In this document: positions 42,533-50,639 of the stretch, in pieces | How the letters are laid out: each line of letters begins with the position of its first letter | Numbering within the stretch: the stretch's first letter is position 1 | From: UBA11612 sp963976395 | GTDB taxonomy: Bacteria > Pseudomonadota > Alphaproteobacteria > Rhodospirillales > Rhodospirillaceae | Assembly: GCA_963976395.1 (NCBI GenBank) | Contig: CAXBLG010000013.1 | Location: 1-63,740 of the forward strand | Length of the DNA stretch: 63,740 nucleotides | Direction: 5' to 3' | The notes under the pieces: generated by a model | Told to the model about the DNA's origin: nothing | The model's database searches: none | What the model saw: the letters and a program-made list of their open reading frames with translations, nothing else | Made by a program: the position numbers and the translations under genes

Positions 42533-43153
42533 TCACTTCATACGTTTGAGCTCAGTGAACGGCCCTTCGGTCTTGACCGTTATTGTGACATCACTGCCGC
42601 TACGGTTGCGCCAAAACCACCCGTGGTACCCATCAATGGCGGCCACAAATGCGCCGTTATCAGAATCAACGCCACGGCCTTTCTTGTAACTGATGAATCC
42701 GCCTTCCTCTTTGTCGACATGTAGCTCAAAATTAACTTTGTCCGAAGCGCTCCATGTGTAGGTAGCTTCCTGTCCCTTACTCAAATCAATTTTAATTTCT
42801 GCCGACTCGCCGTTGGCCAAAATAAGCGTCATTTCCGCCGAATTGATGTCTTGCGCGTGCGCTGATCCAACAAACAACTGGACAAACCCGGCAAGTATAT
42901 CGAGTGCCTCTCCCTCTAAGCCCTCGATAAGACTTGAATGGTCGTCCGCTTCCTCTTCGAGCTGCTGTTTGATTTCACCCATTTCGGTCAAGCCGATCGC
43001 CCGCCCGAGACCAGTTGGGTCAATGGCGTATTCGGCTGGCAGGACGATGGAAACCAGAATTACGACCGCAGCAACGGCGGCAATCAGTGTCGAGCGCAAA
43101 AGCTCTGCCGATGTAGGAAGTTCCTCGTGACTAGGTTGCTGCGCATTAAACAT
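42533..43153 (-). CDS. HupE-associated transmembrane anchor protein
   Basis: A 206-residue protein with one N-terminal TM helix (about 22-44), a charged helical stretch ('IKQQLEEEADDHSSLIEGLEGEALDIL'), a second hydrophobic patch ending 'GSAHAQD', and a C-terminal beta-rich domain with 'YTWSASDKVNFELHVDKEEGGFISYKKG' and 'YHGWFWRNRSGSDVTITVKTEG'. Proteins annotated as transmembrane anchors of this form are usually encoded next to HupE/UreJ, as here with an 18-base gap. The function is not known; a partner role in the HupE complex is likely. Confidence 0.75.
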   Translation of the reverse strand: MFNAQQPSHEELPTSAELLRSTLIAAVAAVVILVSIVLPAEYAIDPTGLGRAIGLTEMGEIKQQLEEEADDHSSLIEGLEGEALDILAGFVQLFVGSAHAQDINSAEMTLILANGESAEIKIDLSKGQEATYTWSASDKVNFELHVDKEEGGFISYKKGRGVDSDNGAFVAAIDGYHGWFWRNRSGSDVTITVKTEGPFTELKRMK

Positions 43154-43171
43154 TGAGTTGCTCCACTGTTT

Positions 43172-43870
43172 CTATTCACCAATTATATAACCGGTGACTT
43201 GGTATCCAATGAGTAGGAAACCCGCAGCCATGACGGCAACATTTGCATTGTAGGCGTGGCGGAAGAAACTCTTGGTCCGCCGCCAATAGCTCATGGCGAT
43301 AAGGATCACGGTTAGGGCTGCAAGCTGCCCGAGTTCCACCCCAACATTGAAGGCAATAAGATTAGGCCAAAGTCCATCTTGAGCAATATCATATTCGATG
43401 ATCTTTGTGGCCAATCCGAAGCCGTGAAAAAACCCAAAGATCAGGGTCGCAAGACGTGTGTCAGGCTGAAAGCCAAACCAGACCTTGTACGCCCCCAAAT
43501 TGTCCAAAGCCTTGTAGACTACGGATAAGCCGATGATGGCATCGATGATGTAGCTGTTTACGCCAGTGTTGAGGTACACACCCAGCAGCATTGTTGAAGA
43601 ATGGCCGACAGCAAAGATCGTCACGTAAATGGCCACGTCTTTGAGTCGGTACAAAAAGAATATCACGCCGAACAAAAATAGGATGTGATCGTAACCCGTG
43701 GCCATGTGCTTAGCCCCCAGATAGGCAAACGGGATTAGATGAACGCCGTAAATCTCTTGAATATAGCCCTTGTCCCCTTGGGCGACGGCATGGGCAAAAG
43801 CGTCACCTCCCCATAGAACAGAAGCGGTCAACGATAGTAAACCAATCGAGATGAATGCTAATCGCGACAT
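43172..43870 (-). CDS. HupE/UreJ family membrane protein
   Basis: A 232-residue membrane protein with signal/anchor start, 'GAKHMATGYDHILFLFGVIFF' (the H-x(5)-DH motif of the HupE/UreJ family), 'FAVGHSSTMLLGVYL' and 'FGFFHGFGLATKI'; these His/Asp residues form the metal site of nickel or cobalt transporters of this group. About six helices. No hydrogenase or urease genes are in the window, so nickel supply is not shown; the subgroup paired with an anchor protein may have another role. ATG 43870 starts MSRLAFI; a longer frame reaches 43903. Confidence 0.85.
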   Translation of the reverse strand: MSRLAFISIGLLSLTASVLWGGDAFAHAVAQGDKGYIQEIYGVHLIPFAYLGAKHMATGYDHILFLFGVIFFLYRLKDVAIYVTIFAVGHSSTMLLGVYLNTGVNSYIIDAIIGLSVVYKALDNLGAYKVWFGFQPDTRLATLIFGFFHGFGLATKIIEYDIAQDGLWPNLIAFNVGVELGQLAALTVILIAMSYWRRTKSFFRHAYNANVAVMAAGFLLIGYQVTGYIIGE

Positions 43871-44041
43871 TTCTTTGGGTAACCCCTCGCATGGCGCCAA
43901 CACAGCTCTCGGAGAGCAAGAAAAACTGGCCGCAATTACCTATAACCCTTAGTTCACCTTATACAAAATGCAGATATTCGCTATCGACCAATTGATAGGC
44001 CACAAGGAGTCGTGGCCCTGGGGTTGATGCAGAACCACGGT

Positions 44042-44229
44042 GCTTTTTATTTTCTACTGGAGATAACTAACCCCATGTCGGTAACACGGGAAGCTGATGC
44101 TTCCTCAAGCACACTCTCACTTGGCACTGATATTGACCTGTTAACCCATTCGCGTGCGGCAAAGCGCCGCGTACCGCATGAATGGTCACCACCGTGCGCA
44201 CCTTCTCTATGCCGGTCGCGATGATCTTT
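44042..44229. repeat. duplicated segment with internal deletion (copy A)
   Basis: This stretch repeats the sequence at 47488-47621, then jumps to match 47817-47882, skipping 202 bases. The junction is at GCGCCGC (44164-44170), a 7-base direct repeat that occurs at both deletion ends in the intact copy (47615-47621 and 47817-47823). The right part is a dead piece of the DUF5666 gene end. It is evidence of a past duplication followed by a short-homology deletion. Confidence 0.9.
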
Positions 44230-44312
44230 CCTGGAAGCTTCGTGGAGATAACGAGGAGCTTGACGCTTTTATGGGCAGCCGGTTCTGCCTAGCTGCTCGG
44301 GACCACTTACCG

Positions 44313-44765
44313 TTAAGTCGGCGGATATTTATATGCCGGATTTAGAATGTGCAACCCAAGCAGGGTTAAGTCGACTCGTGAGTTTGCAATTAGAACTACA
44401 CCGGCACGAGCGTGAGGGTCGTAGCTTAGAAAGGACGTATATCCCGGCGTCGCGCCATCTTTCTATACGATTTCACGGCCGTCATTAGAGGAAACAAACC
44501 AACCGCATGCGGCTACCGTGCTGGGAATGTCGGTGGTTTGCCGCACATTGAGCATCGCGGTAAAGGCCGCTGAAAGATGTGTCTTTTTGTGGCTTAAGCA
44601 CGCATCGAGAAAAAGCGTGAGGTCATTTGCAGTTGACCGAAATGCGCCCGCGCCAGCAAAAGCTTGCGGCATATTCCTATTCGGCACTCTCCTCTGCATA
44701 GGGTCGTGACTTGGGGCAAATCTTGCTTGTTGCGACGGCGATAACGTCATGCGCGTGCTGTTCAA
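44313..44765 (-). pseudogene. broken class-C-type serine hydrolase
   Basis: On the minus strand the frame from TTG 44765 encodes the C-terminal third of a serine hydrolase: '..NSTRMTLSPSQQ', 'AFAGAGAFRSTANDLTLFLDACL' and 'VAACGWFVSSNDGREIV'. A TAG stop interrupts it at 44463, where relatives have Trp. The same frame then continues as 'KDGATPGYTSFLSYDPHARAGVVLIANS' to a final stop at 44313. Upstream of 44765 the frame closes at once with TAG and TGA, so the catalytic N-terminal part is missing. It is a decayed relative of the kind of enzyme at 33283, lying next to a duplicated segment. The 240 bases between 44766 and 45005 hold nothing else. Confidence 0.8.
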
Positions 44766-45005
44766 CTATCACCTCAGCTCAGAGGATAAGTTTGAGAATG
44801 GGGAGTTTCTGGACCGGGGGAAGACAGAGCGGAGACACGTAAGTGTCGAGAAAATCAGGCTTATTGGAAAGGAGGCCAATAAGGTTGGAGAGACAGAGTG
44901 ACGGCACGCGCTGATAAGGGAAAATTTTTAGCGCCTGTGTTCTGGAGTTGCATTTTGAAACTGGCTAAGATGTGTGAGGTGGGTAATCAAAGGGGGAAAC
45001 AGATC

Positions 45006-45935
45006 ATGTCTCGATCCGCGACCTTAGCATTGGTGTTAACAGCTCTCGCTGCTTGTCCGAATATTTCTCTGGCTCAAGGCAACCCTTTTGAGAGCCTCCT
45101 CAAGAAGGGGTTGGAAACAGTTATCGAGAAGGGTCTCGAGCAGCAGCAACAGCAGCAAAATACTCAAATGATGAATAACAATCCGAATGCGGTTCGTCTC
45201 GTACAGCAACGGTTGAATTCTCTTGGTTATTCCGCTGGTCAGGAAAACGGTGTGTTCGGCTCAGAGACGCGAGGCGCGATCCTATCTTTTGAAATCGACC
45301 AGGGCATGGACCCCAAGGGAAACGTGACCCAAAACGTCATAGAAGCAACCAGCAGAGCCTTGGCAAACACCAACGCATCCGCAGCAACAGAAACGACCGC
45401 AGCGCCAAACCCGACTCAGACTGCAGTAACTACAGCTCCTCAGGTCACGCAATCATCAAACACCACAAATACTCAGCAAGCTGATCCGCCCGCCGATGAG
45501 CCTTTTGATTTCAGTGCTACCGTAACGATTAATTCAGAGAACGCTTGCAAAAACTGGGAGCAAGCAGTTCGTGTACACTATCAGTTTGCTTTGGACTATG
45601 GGCGTTGGAAAGCGGCGAACAATACTCGAATCGCGCCGATGTTTCCCCTTGGATATAGTGAACTTCAAGTTGCCCTAAGTAAGAGTGGGATCAGTAAATT
45701 TTATCAGCTTATAAATGGGCCTAGCGTCAAGGTACACAATCTAGGTGCCGCATCCTGGGACTCAAGTCGCGACGGTTCACAGTATACGGGCACGAGCAAG
45801 AATGAGCTGATTCAGAAATGGATCAATTCGCTTAGCGATCTTACGAAGGGTTTGCCTGTTGCCTTTACAGAGTGCGTTCCTAACAGTAGACGCCTTGAAT
45901 TACGTGACGAGTTCATTTCTGCTTTGCCGGGATAA
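45006..45935 (+). CDS. exported peptidoglycan-binding-domain protein (paralogue 1)
   Basis: A 309-residue protein with a signal peptide ending 'SLAQ' near residue 24 ('LAAC' at 14-17 could also be a lipobox). A short helix with poly-Gln follows, then a PG_binding_1 domain: 'NAVRLVQQRLNSLGYSAGQENGVFGSETRGAILSFE' (about 57-100). A Thr/Ala/Gln linker leads to a C-terminal domain of unknown fold with 'CKNWEQAVRVHYQFALDYGRW'. The PG-binding domain should hold it at the cell wall. The following gene is a paralogue, nearly identical up to residue 100 and different after it. Confidence 0.82.
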   Translation: MSRSATLALVLTALAACPNISLAQGNPFESLLKKGLETVIEKGLEQQQQQQNTQMMNNNPNAVRLVQQRLNSLGYSAGQENGVFGSETRGAILSFEIDQGMDPKGNVTQNVIEATSRALANTNASAATETTAAPNPTQTAVTTAPQVTQSSNTTNTQQADPPADEPFDFSATVTINSENACKNWEQAVRVHYQFALDYGRWKAANNTRIAPMFPLGYSELQVALSKSGISKFYQLINGPSVKVHNLGAASWDSSRDGSQYTGTSKNELIQKWINSLSDLTKGLPVAFTECVPNSRRLELRDEFISALPG

Positions 45936-45991
45936 TGAATTCAAGGAGCAGTAAGGGACGGTATTAGAATCCGCGCAAGTAGGTATGACAA

Positions 45992-47392
45992 ATGACTTCC
46001 ATAATACAAAAGCTCACATTTATTTTAGCAGTCGTCATTGTCCCAGAGAATGTTTCTCTAGCCCAAAGCAATCCCTTTGAGAGTCTCCTCAAGAAAGGGT
46101 TGGAAACAGTTATCGAGAAGGGCCTGGCGCAGCAGCAAGATACTCAAGTGATGAATGACAATCCGAATGCGGTTCGTCTTGTGCAGGAACGCTTAAATTC
46201 ACTTGGTTACACTGCTGGTGAGGCAAACGGTGTTTTCGGCTCAGAGACGCGAGGTGCAATTCTCTCATTTGAACTCGACCAAGGTATGGATCCCAAAGGG
46301 AACGTAACCCAGATTTTAATAGAGGCGATAAGCCGAGGGTTGGAGAACGCTGAGTTGCTGCAAGCACAAGAAAGCGATTCTACGCAAACAGCCCAGCATA
46401 GTATAGAACAGGCGCCACCCCCAAATAACGCGTTTGCCGGAGTCAACGAACCACCGGCCGCTACTCCGGTACAGGAAGCTCTCTCCCGTGTAATAGATCT
46501 CGCTGCCGATTACGGATCTACTTTCGGCTCTGCATATTCATGCCAGTTCGTGCGCGGCGATAAGGTAATTCCATCCCTTGCACATCCGCTAGGCGGAACC
46601 CGCGGAAGGTACTTCGACGAAGATTTTTGGCTGGAAATTCTTGCGCCAGATAGTGTTCGGGATGAAGTTCGAAGAAATGCTGAGCTCCTATCAGCTGGGT
46701 ACGCTGCTAGAAACGCCTACGGTTTTGCTTCGAGGCAACAAGAACGTGTGGGAATTGAGCACCGTTGCTCAACCGATCCGGAGCTCGCGCAGCAAAGATT
46801 GAATGAAATTACAAATCAGTTGGCTGTATCGATTCCTGAATTTTTGAAATTGGAAAAAGAAGATCGGCGGACCTCGGCCACTAGGCAAGTTATCGAAAGG
46901 AGGGGAAAAATTGCAGAAATTAGACGTAACAATCCGATAGCCCAGAGCCCTAAGAAAACAACTTACGAGTTCGATCACACCCAAATAAGGAATGACAAAT
47001 TCCGAGCCAGCATTGATGAGATGGTTAGTGACTGTGAAGAGAGTTACTTGCTACCAAAGTACTACCATTGTTCTTGTTTAGCGGAGGTGGCATCGCGTGG
47101 GGTTTTGAATGGCTCGATCATACTGGGCGATGGCCAGATGATATCCGAAGCTATGGAACAGCTTACCCCTCGTCGCCACTGCATCAACGAGAATAGTTTA
47201 TTCAATTTTGAATACGATAGTTGTCGGCAGCGAAACAAACTCAGACCAATCACCGACATTGAGGGCTATTGCAAGTGCTATGCAAAAAACCTTATGGACG
47301 AAGCGGTATTATCTTCATCTAGGTTTGGTCATATGGATTATATCAGTGACGCTTCACTAAAAGCTTATCGAAGTTGTACAGCTTACAAGTAG
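45992..47392 (+). CDS. exported peptidoglycan-binding-domain protein with Cys-rich C-terminus (paralogue 2)
   Basis: A 466-residue protein. The first roughly 110 residues repeat paralogue 1 (signal peptide ending 'SLAQ', then 'FESLLKKGLETVIEKGL' and the PG_binding_1 domain 'LVQERLNSLGYTAGEANGVFGSETRGAILSFE'). The rest is unique: an Arg/Glu-rich middle, then a Cys-rich end with 'CEESYLLPKYYHCSCLAEVA', 'CINENS', 'DSCRQRNK' and 'GYCKCYAKNLMDEAV', at least nine cysteines likely forming disulfides in the periplasm. No family recognised for that part. Lower GC than its surroundings. Shared N-terminus and different C-terminus mean duplication followed by domain exchange. Confidence 0.8.
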   Translation: MTSIIQKLTFILAVVIVPENVSLAQSNPFESLLKKGLETVIEKGLAQQQDTQVMNDNPNAVRLVQERLNSLGYTAGEANGVFGSETRGAILSFELDQGMDPKGNVTQILIEAISRGLENAELLQAQESDSTQTAQHSIEQAPPPNNAFAGVNEPPAATPVQEALSRVIDLAADYGSTFGSAYSCQFVRGDKVIPSLAHPLGGTRGRYFDEDFWLEILAPDSVRDEVRRNAELLSAGYAARNAYGFASRQQERVGIEHRCSTDPELAQQRLNEITNQLAVSIPEFLKLEKEDRRTSATRQVIERRGKIAEIRRNNPIAQSPKKTTYEFDHTQIRNDKFRASIDEMVSDCEESYLLPKYYHCSCLAEVASRGVLNGSIILGDGQMISEAMEQLTPRRHCINENSLFNFEYDSCRQRNKLRPITDIEGYCKCYAKNLMDEAVLSSSRFGHMDYISDASLKAYRSCTAYK

Positions 47393-47487
47393 TCCAATGT
47401 TAATTTCTCGAAATACATCGTCTCCGCGACGTTTGTCTACACCACCAGCATATACCCACTAAGACAGACGGCTTTTCTTCAAAAAAA

Positions 47488-47882
47488 TCTTTTTTTATTT
47501 TGTCTCGGAGATAACTATACCCCCGTCATAGTAACACGGGGGGGCTGATGCTTCCTCAAGCACACTCTCACTTGGCACTGATATTGACCTGTTAACCCAT
47601 TCGCGTGCGGCAAAGCGCCGCAGCTACGCCATCGGCGGCAGTACGCTCTGGGGCTTTTCAATTTCCGGCCGCTGGGGTTTTTCCGGCGGTTTCTCGGGCG
47701 GCTTGGGAATCTCCGGCCGAAGCGATTGCGGCCGGTCTACCGGCGGGCGCTCGGGCGGGGCCACGCGCTCGGCCCGGCGCGCGGGCACATCGGGGCGTAC
47801 AGCCGAGGGCCGCATCGCGCCGCGTACCGCATGAATGGTTACCACCGTGCGCACCTTCTCAATGCCGGTCGCGATGATCTTG
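47488..47882. repeat. duplicated segment, full-length copy (copy B)
   Basis: The intact form of the segment that recurs at 44042-44229. It starts with a T-rich tract and GGAGATAACTA, includes CTGATGCTTCCTCAAGCAC, and runs into the last 259 bases of the DUF5666 gene. The 202 bases between the two GCGCCGC copies are those lost from copy A. Confidence 0.9.
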
Positions 47883-48853
47883 TCCGGCGCGGCAATGCGT
47901 CCGGTAATAACAATGCGGTCGTTGATCTCTGTTCCGCTCGGCAGCGCCGCGTTGTCCACGGCAACGCCGTGAATGGACACCGGCCCGCCGTCGCGCGCAG
48001 CCTTCGGCGCATAGGCTTCTAGCGAGACGTCGCTCACCTTGTCGTCGAACGGCAAGGGCGCTTCGCCCAACACCACGTCGGGTACAAATTGGTTGTTGAT
48101 CATGCGGCCCGAGGCGAACACCTGCGCACCTGCTTTGGGCGCACTCACAACCGTGCCGTCCAGTGGAATGGTCAGGCCGCCCACGTGCACGGCATCAGCC
48201 GTCACGACGGCGGCGGTGCCGCGCACCATCAGACGCTCGTCTTTGGATTGCTCGTCCACCCGCGTTGCGATGATGGTGCCGTCGGCCCAGCGTAATCCCG
48301 ACACGCTGACAATATCGCCCACTGCAAGGTCGTTGAACGCGCTGATGGCTGCGCCATCGCCGCCCAGGTTCAATCGCACCTTCTGGCCCAGCACCATCAG
48401 GGTCTGTCCGTCATGATCCACCGCGCTCACCGGTCCGGTCACGGCGTGCTGGATGTCGATGGCATCCAAGTACAACTCGCCGTCTTTGCGGCCGGCCACG
48501 GCGCGAATCACTTGGCCGACTTTCAGCGCTTCAAGGGTCGTCGGTTTGCCGTCGGTTTCAACCGCAGTGCGCGGGTCGAACTCTAATTTCAAACCATTGA
48601 CGATGATCGAGCCGAAGCCCGAGATGGTGCCGACCACACCGGTGCCGCCGATGCCGTCGCCGTTCTTGCCGCCGGTCTTGTCGTCGTTCTTCGCATGGGT
48701 AATGCCGGTGCCGCCAAGACCGTCACCATTGCGCGGATCAAAAGCGGTTTGGCGCGGGGAGGTCGTGCAGGCTGCCAGCACGCACAACAGGGCCAGCGCC
48801 GCGATGCTGCGCAGCGTGCCTCCGTTCTGCCGTGAACCTGAACCCCTAATCAT
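47624..48853 (-). CDS. DUF5666 lipoprotein
   Basis: A 409-residue exported protein. 'ALALLCVLAAC' is a lipobox, cut before Cys29. After a Gly-rich 'NGDGLGGTGITHAKNDDKTGGKNGDGIGGTGVVG' region come two or more OB-like DUF5666 units: 'GTISGFGSIIVNGLKLEFDPRT' then 'ALKVGQVIRAVAG', and again 'VSAVDHDGQTLMVLGQKVRLN' and 'DLAVGDIVSVSGLRWADGTIIATRV'. The end is a Pro/Arg/Glu-rich tail ('PPEKPPEKPQRPEIEKPQ') typical of envelope spacers. It follows the DUF6502 gene on the same strand with a 77-base gap, likely one operon. Function unknown. Confidence 0.85.
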   Translation of the reverse strand: MIRGSGSRQNGGTLRSIAALALLCVLAACTTSPRQTAFDPRNGDGLGGTGITHAKNDDKTGGKNGDGIGGTGVVGTISGFGSIIVNGLKLEFDPRTAVETDGKPTTLEALKVGQVIRAVAGRKDGELYLDAIDIQHAVTGPVSAVDHDGQTLMVLGQKVRLNLGGDGAAISAFNDLAVGDIVSVSGLRWADGTIIATRVDEQSKDERLMVRGTAAVVTADAVHVGGLTIPLDGTVVSAPKAGAQVFASGRMINNQFVPDVVLGEAPLPFDDKVSDVSLEAYAPKAARDGGPVSIHGVAVDNAALPSGTEINDRIVITGRIAAPDKIIATGIEKVRTVVTIHAVRGAMRPSAVRPDVPARRAERVAPPERPPVDRPQSLRPEIPKPPEKPPEKPQRPEIEKPQSVLPPMA

Positions 48854-48930
48854 CGCCCCGAACTTAATTCCTTATTGGTGACTATTTTGTGGCCTTAAAT
48901 ACGTTAACACCGCGTATCGAGTTCTCGCGC

Positions 48931-49836
48931 CTATTCTCCCGTATCTTCCGATGTCACACCATCGCCTTGGTTTAAGTTGTTGAAAATGCTCAGGCCTTGG
49001 TGAAAGTACAAGCCGAAATTGGCGCGCCGTGTTGCCCCGGCCTTGTCTTTGTCCTGGGCGACGAGGTCCAGGGCCAGACGGTTGAGGGTCAGCAGGGCGC
49101 GCATTCCCTCGCGCGCGGCGGCATCGTTAAGCAGGGCGACGGACTCCGGCGTCAAATCACTATAATGAACGCTCCGTTCCAGAGTCGGGTTGACTTCGCC
49201 GAGCAGGTTGTGGGCGGCGGCAGCCATGTGGTCGTGAATATTGCGCCCCAGATAGAAGGCTTTTTCGTCAAAGCCCTTCTCGGGCACGAAGGCCGCCTGG
49301 TGCAAATGAATGCGGCCCTTGTCATCAAGTTTTGCGACTCCAAGGCGCAGCCATTCGTCCAGCACCGCGCGCGGGCGCACGTCTTTGGAAACGCTCTCAA
49401 CCAGCGCGTCGAACGACGGCGCGCCGGGTTTGTCGGCTGTGCGGGGTAACGCGAGGGGTTGGCCCTCATCATCGGTTGTCTCGGGCGATCCCACCCAGCG
49501 CGCCACGACCTGCGCGCCAAGTCCGACCGAGCGCGGCGCGGCAATGCCGGTGTCGTCGGAACCAGCCTCCGTCGATTCGCGTAAGCGTTTTACGTCTTTG
49601 CGGTGAACGCCGGTGAGAAGACTGATGCGCGAATCCGTTTGCCGCTTGCCGCTGACCGGAAATTCGTGGGCCGCCACATCCACATAAACCTCTTTCATAA
49701 CTTCAGTGATCGCAGGCAGGCCGACGCCTTTAGCGATCAACAATCGCACAAGCGGCCGCAGCAATCTTTTGACGGCAGCCATCAGCGATTTGGCCGGAGT
49801 GCCGCTGGGTGTGCTGGAGGAGGGGGTCTCGGTCAT
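48931..49836 (-). CDS. DUF6502 family protein, probable regulator
   Basis: A 301-residue soluble protein of the DUF6502 type. The first third reads like a DNA-binding domain: 'LIAKGVGLPAITEVMKEVYVDVA' and 'RQTDSRISLLTGVHRKDVKRLRE' (helix-turn-helix spacing). The rest is helical with 'YLGRNIHDHMAAAAHNLLGEVNPTLERSVHYSDLTPESVALL'. It has no signal peptide. The gene starts an operon with the DUF5666 lipoprotein gene, and two matching palindromes lie in the upstream region. It is the obvious candidate to bind them. The regulatory role is inferred from the HTH-like region and the palindromes, not established. Confidence 0.8.
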   Translation of the reverse strand: MTETPSSSTPSGTPAKSLMAAVKRLLRPLVRLLIAKGVGLPAITEVMKEVYVDVAAHEFPVSGKRQTDSRISLLTGVHRKDVKRLRESTEAGSDDTGIAAPRSVGLGAQVVARWVGSPETTDDEGQPLALPRTADKPGAPSFDALVESVSKDVRPRAVLDEWLRLGVAKLDDKGRIHLHQAAFVPEKGFDEKAFYLGRNIHDHMAAAAHNLLGEVNPTLERSVHYSDLTPESVALLNDAAAREGMRALLTLNRLALDLVAQDKDKAGATRRANFGLYFHQGLSIFNNLNQGDGVTSEDTGE

Positions 49837-49905
49837 CGGGGCGGGCGGTCTTTACGTAATGAATTTCAACGAACCGGTCTTTGGGTGCGTTCGGCTTGAT
49901 ATCTC

Positions 49906-49998
49906 ATTATAAACATATGTGGGAATAATTCCCACATTTTTGTTGACAGCCCTGTCATGCCGTCATAAAGTCTTTGTGTTCGTGGGAAAATTTCCCAC
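49906..49998. promoter_or_regulatory. divergent promoter region with two matching palindromes
   Basis: Leftward: a perfect -10 TATAAT (reverse of 49906-49911) 70 bases before the DUF6502 ATG; its -35 position is covered by palindrome 1. Palindrome 1 (49917-49937) is a perfect 21-base odd palindrome with arms ATGTGGGAAT. Palindrome 2 (49982-49998) is a perfect 17-base one with arms GTGGGAAA. Their centres are 63 bases apart, six helical turns. Between them lies a rightward consensus promoter: TTGACA 49943-49948, 17 bases, TAAAGT 49966-49971, with palindrome 2 just past its expected start site. A single regulator could control both directions. Confidence 0.75.
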
Positions 49999-50368
49999 AT
50001 AACAAAATGGAGTGCAGCAACTTATAGGCATATGCCAACCCCGAGACCGTGTTCAGGAAGACCTTGTGATACGGCCTTAACCTCACGCCCACGAGTCAGT
50101 ACCTACCCCAGTGATGGTTTTGGTCTTCGTCTTCTCCCGCCCGTGCAGGGTGCGTTCGCCGAAGGGCCGCGGCCCCGCCGGACGGGAGAAGACCCTTCCT
50201 CTCCGAGGATAAAGACGCGCCGGAAATAAGGTTGCACGACGCCCGCATCTCTCTGCGGGGAAAAATTTTCCAAAAACCTTCTTGAACAGACACTGGCATT
50301 TGCCGCCCAAAACACGTACATCGGTTTTGCTAATGGCACTTTGAGCCACACCTTCAATCATAGGCGGC
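49999..50368 (+). other. structured intergenic region, possible ncRNA
   Basis: This region downstream of the rightward TTGACA/TAAAGT promoter has no convincing gene. It contains a perfect 11-base inverted repeat (GTCTTCTCCCG 50129-50139 with CGGGAGAAGAC 50183-50193) enclosing a perfect 12-base palindrome GGGCCGCGGCCC (50164-50175). GGTCTTC at 50122-50128 can pair instead with GAAGACC at 50057-50063, so two mutually exclusive folds exist. CCCGCA/TGCGGG at about 50242-50260 followed by AAAAATTTT could end a transcript. A 65-codon frame from ATG 50032 is probably not coding: high Pro/Arg and no family. Confidence 0.35.
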
Positions 50369-50506
50369 TCACGAGCGACGTCTAAGTGCCGAGCACTCCA
50401 GCGAGAAACTGAGGTCAGGGTCGAGCTTTTCGACCATCACTAATCGCCCGTCCGCGCAGAGATGGACCCTAAATTCGATCCTGTCCTCAGTTCCCCGCAA
50501 AATCAC
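50369..50506 (-). CDS. possible 45-residue small protein
   Basis: On the minus strand a frame from GTG 50506 encodes VILRGTEDRIEFRVHL..., then 'ADGRLVMVEKLDPDLSFSLECS' and ends RRRS. It has a beta-strand-like alternating pattern and ordinary composition, unlike neighbouring frames. Stops lie directly upstream and the ribosome-binding site is weak. It may be a small gene, the remains of a larger one, or chance. No family recognised. Confidence 0.25.
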   Translation of the reverse strand: MILRGTEDRIEFRVHLCADGRLVMVEKLDPDLSFSLECSALRRRS

Positions 50507-50529
50507 TTCTCATCACGACAAAATGCGCG

Positions 50530-50587
50530 TTTGTGCGCACAAAACCCCGTTTGGTAAGCGCAAAACCGCGTTGTGTACGCACAACGC
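50530..50587. repeat. two palindromes and GCGCACAAAAC-type repeats after mnmC
   Basis: TTTGTGCGCACAAA (50530-50543) is a perfect palindrome. GCGTTGTG and CACAACGC (50568-50587) are perfect 8-base arms around TACG. Between them the motif AAAACC.CGTT recurs. They lie downstream of the mnmC stop (50640, leftward) and may form its 3' end structure. Confidence 0.5.
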
Positions 50588-50639
50588 GCACGGTTAAGTG
50601 CGGCTGAATGCGCTTAATACCCGCACAAATCCGCGCAAA

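Noticed and set aside
49978..50280. 6S RNA or another known housekeeping RNA
   Set aside because: The promoter and hairpins are suggestive, but I could not match a 6S central bubble, or RNase P, SRP RNA or tmRNA signature motifs. I keep it as unassigned.
50083..50361. 92-codon minus-strand frame in the structured gap
   Set aside because: Arg/Lys/Pro-rich, spans the GC-rich hairpin, no family and no convincing ribosome-binding site.
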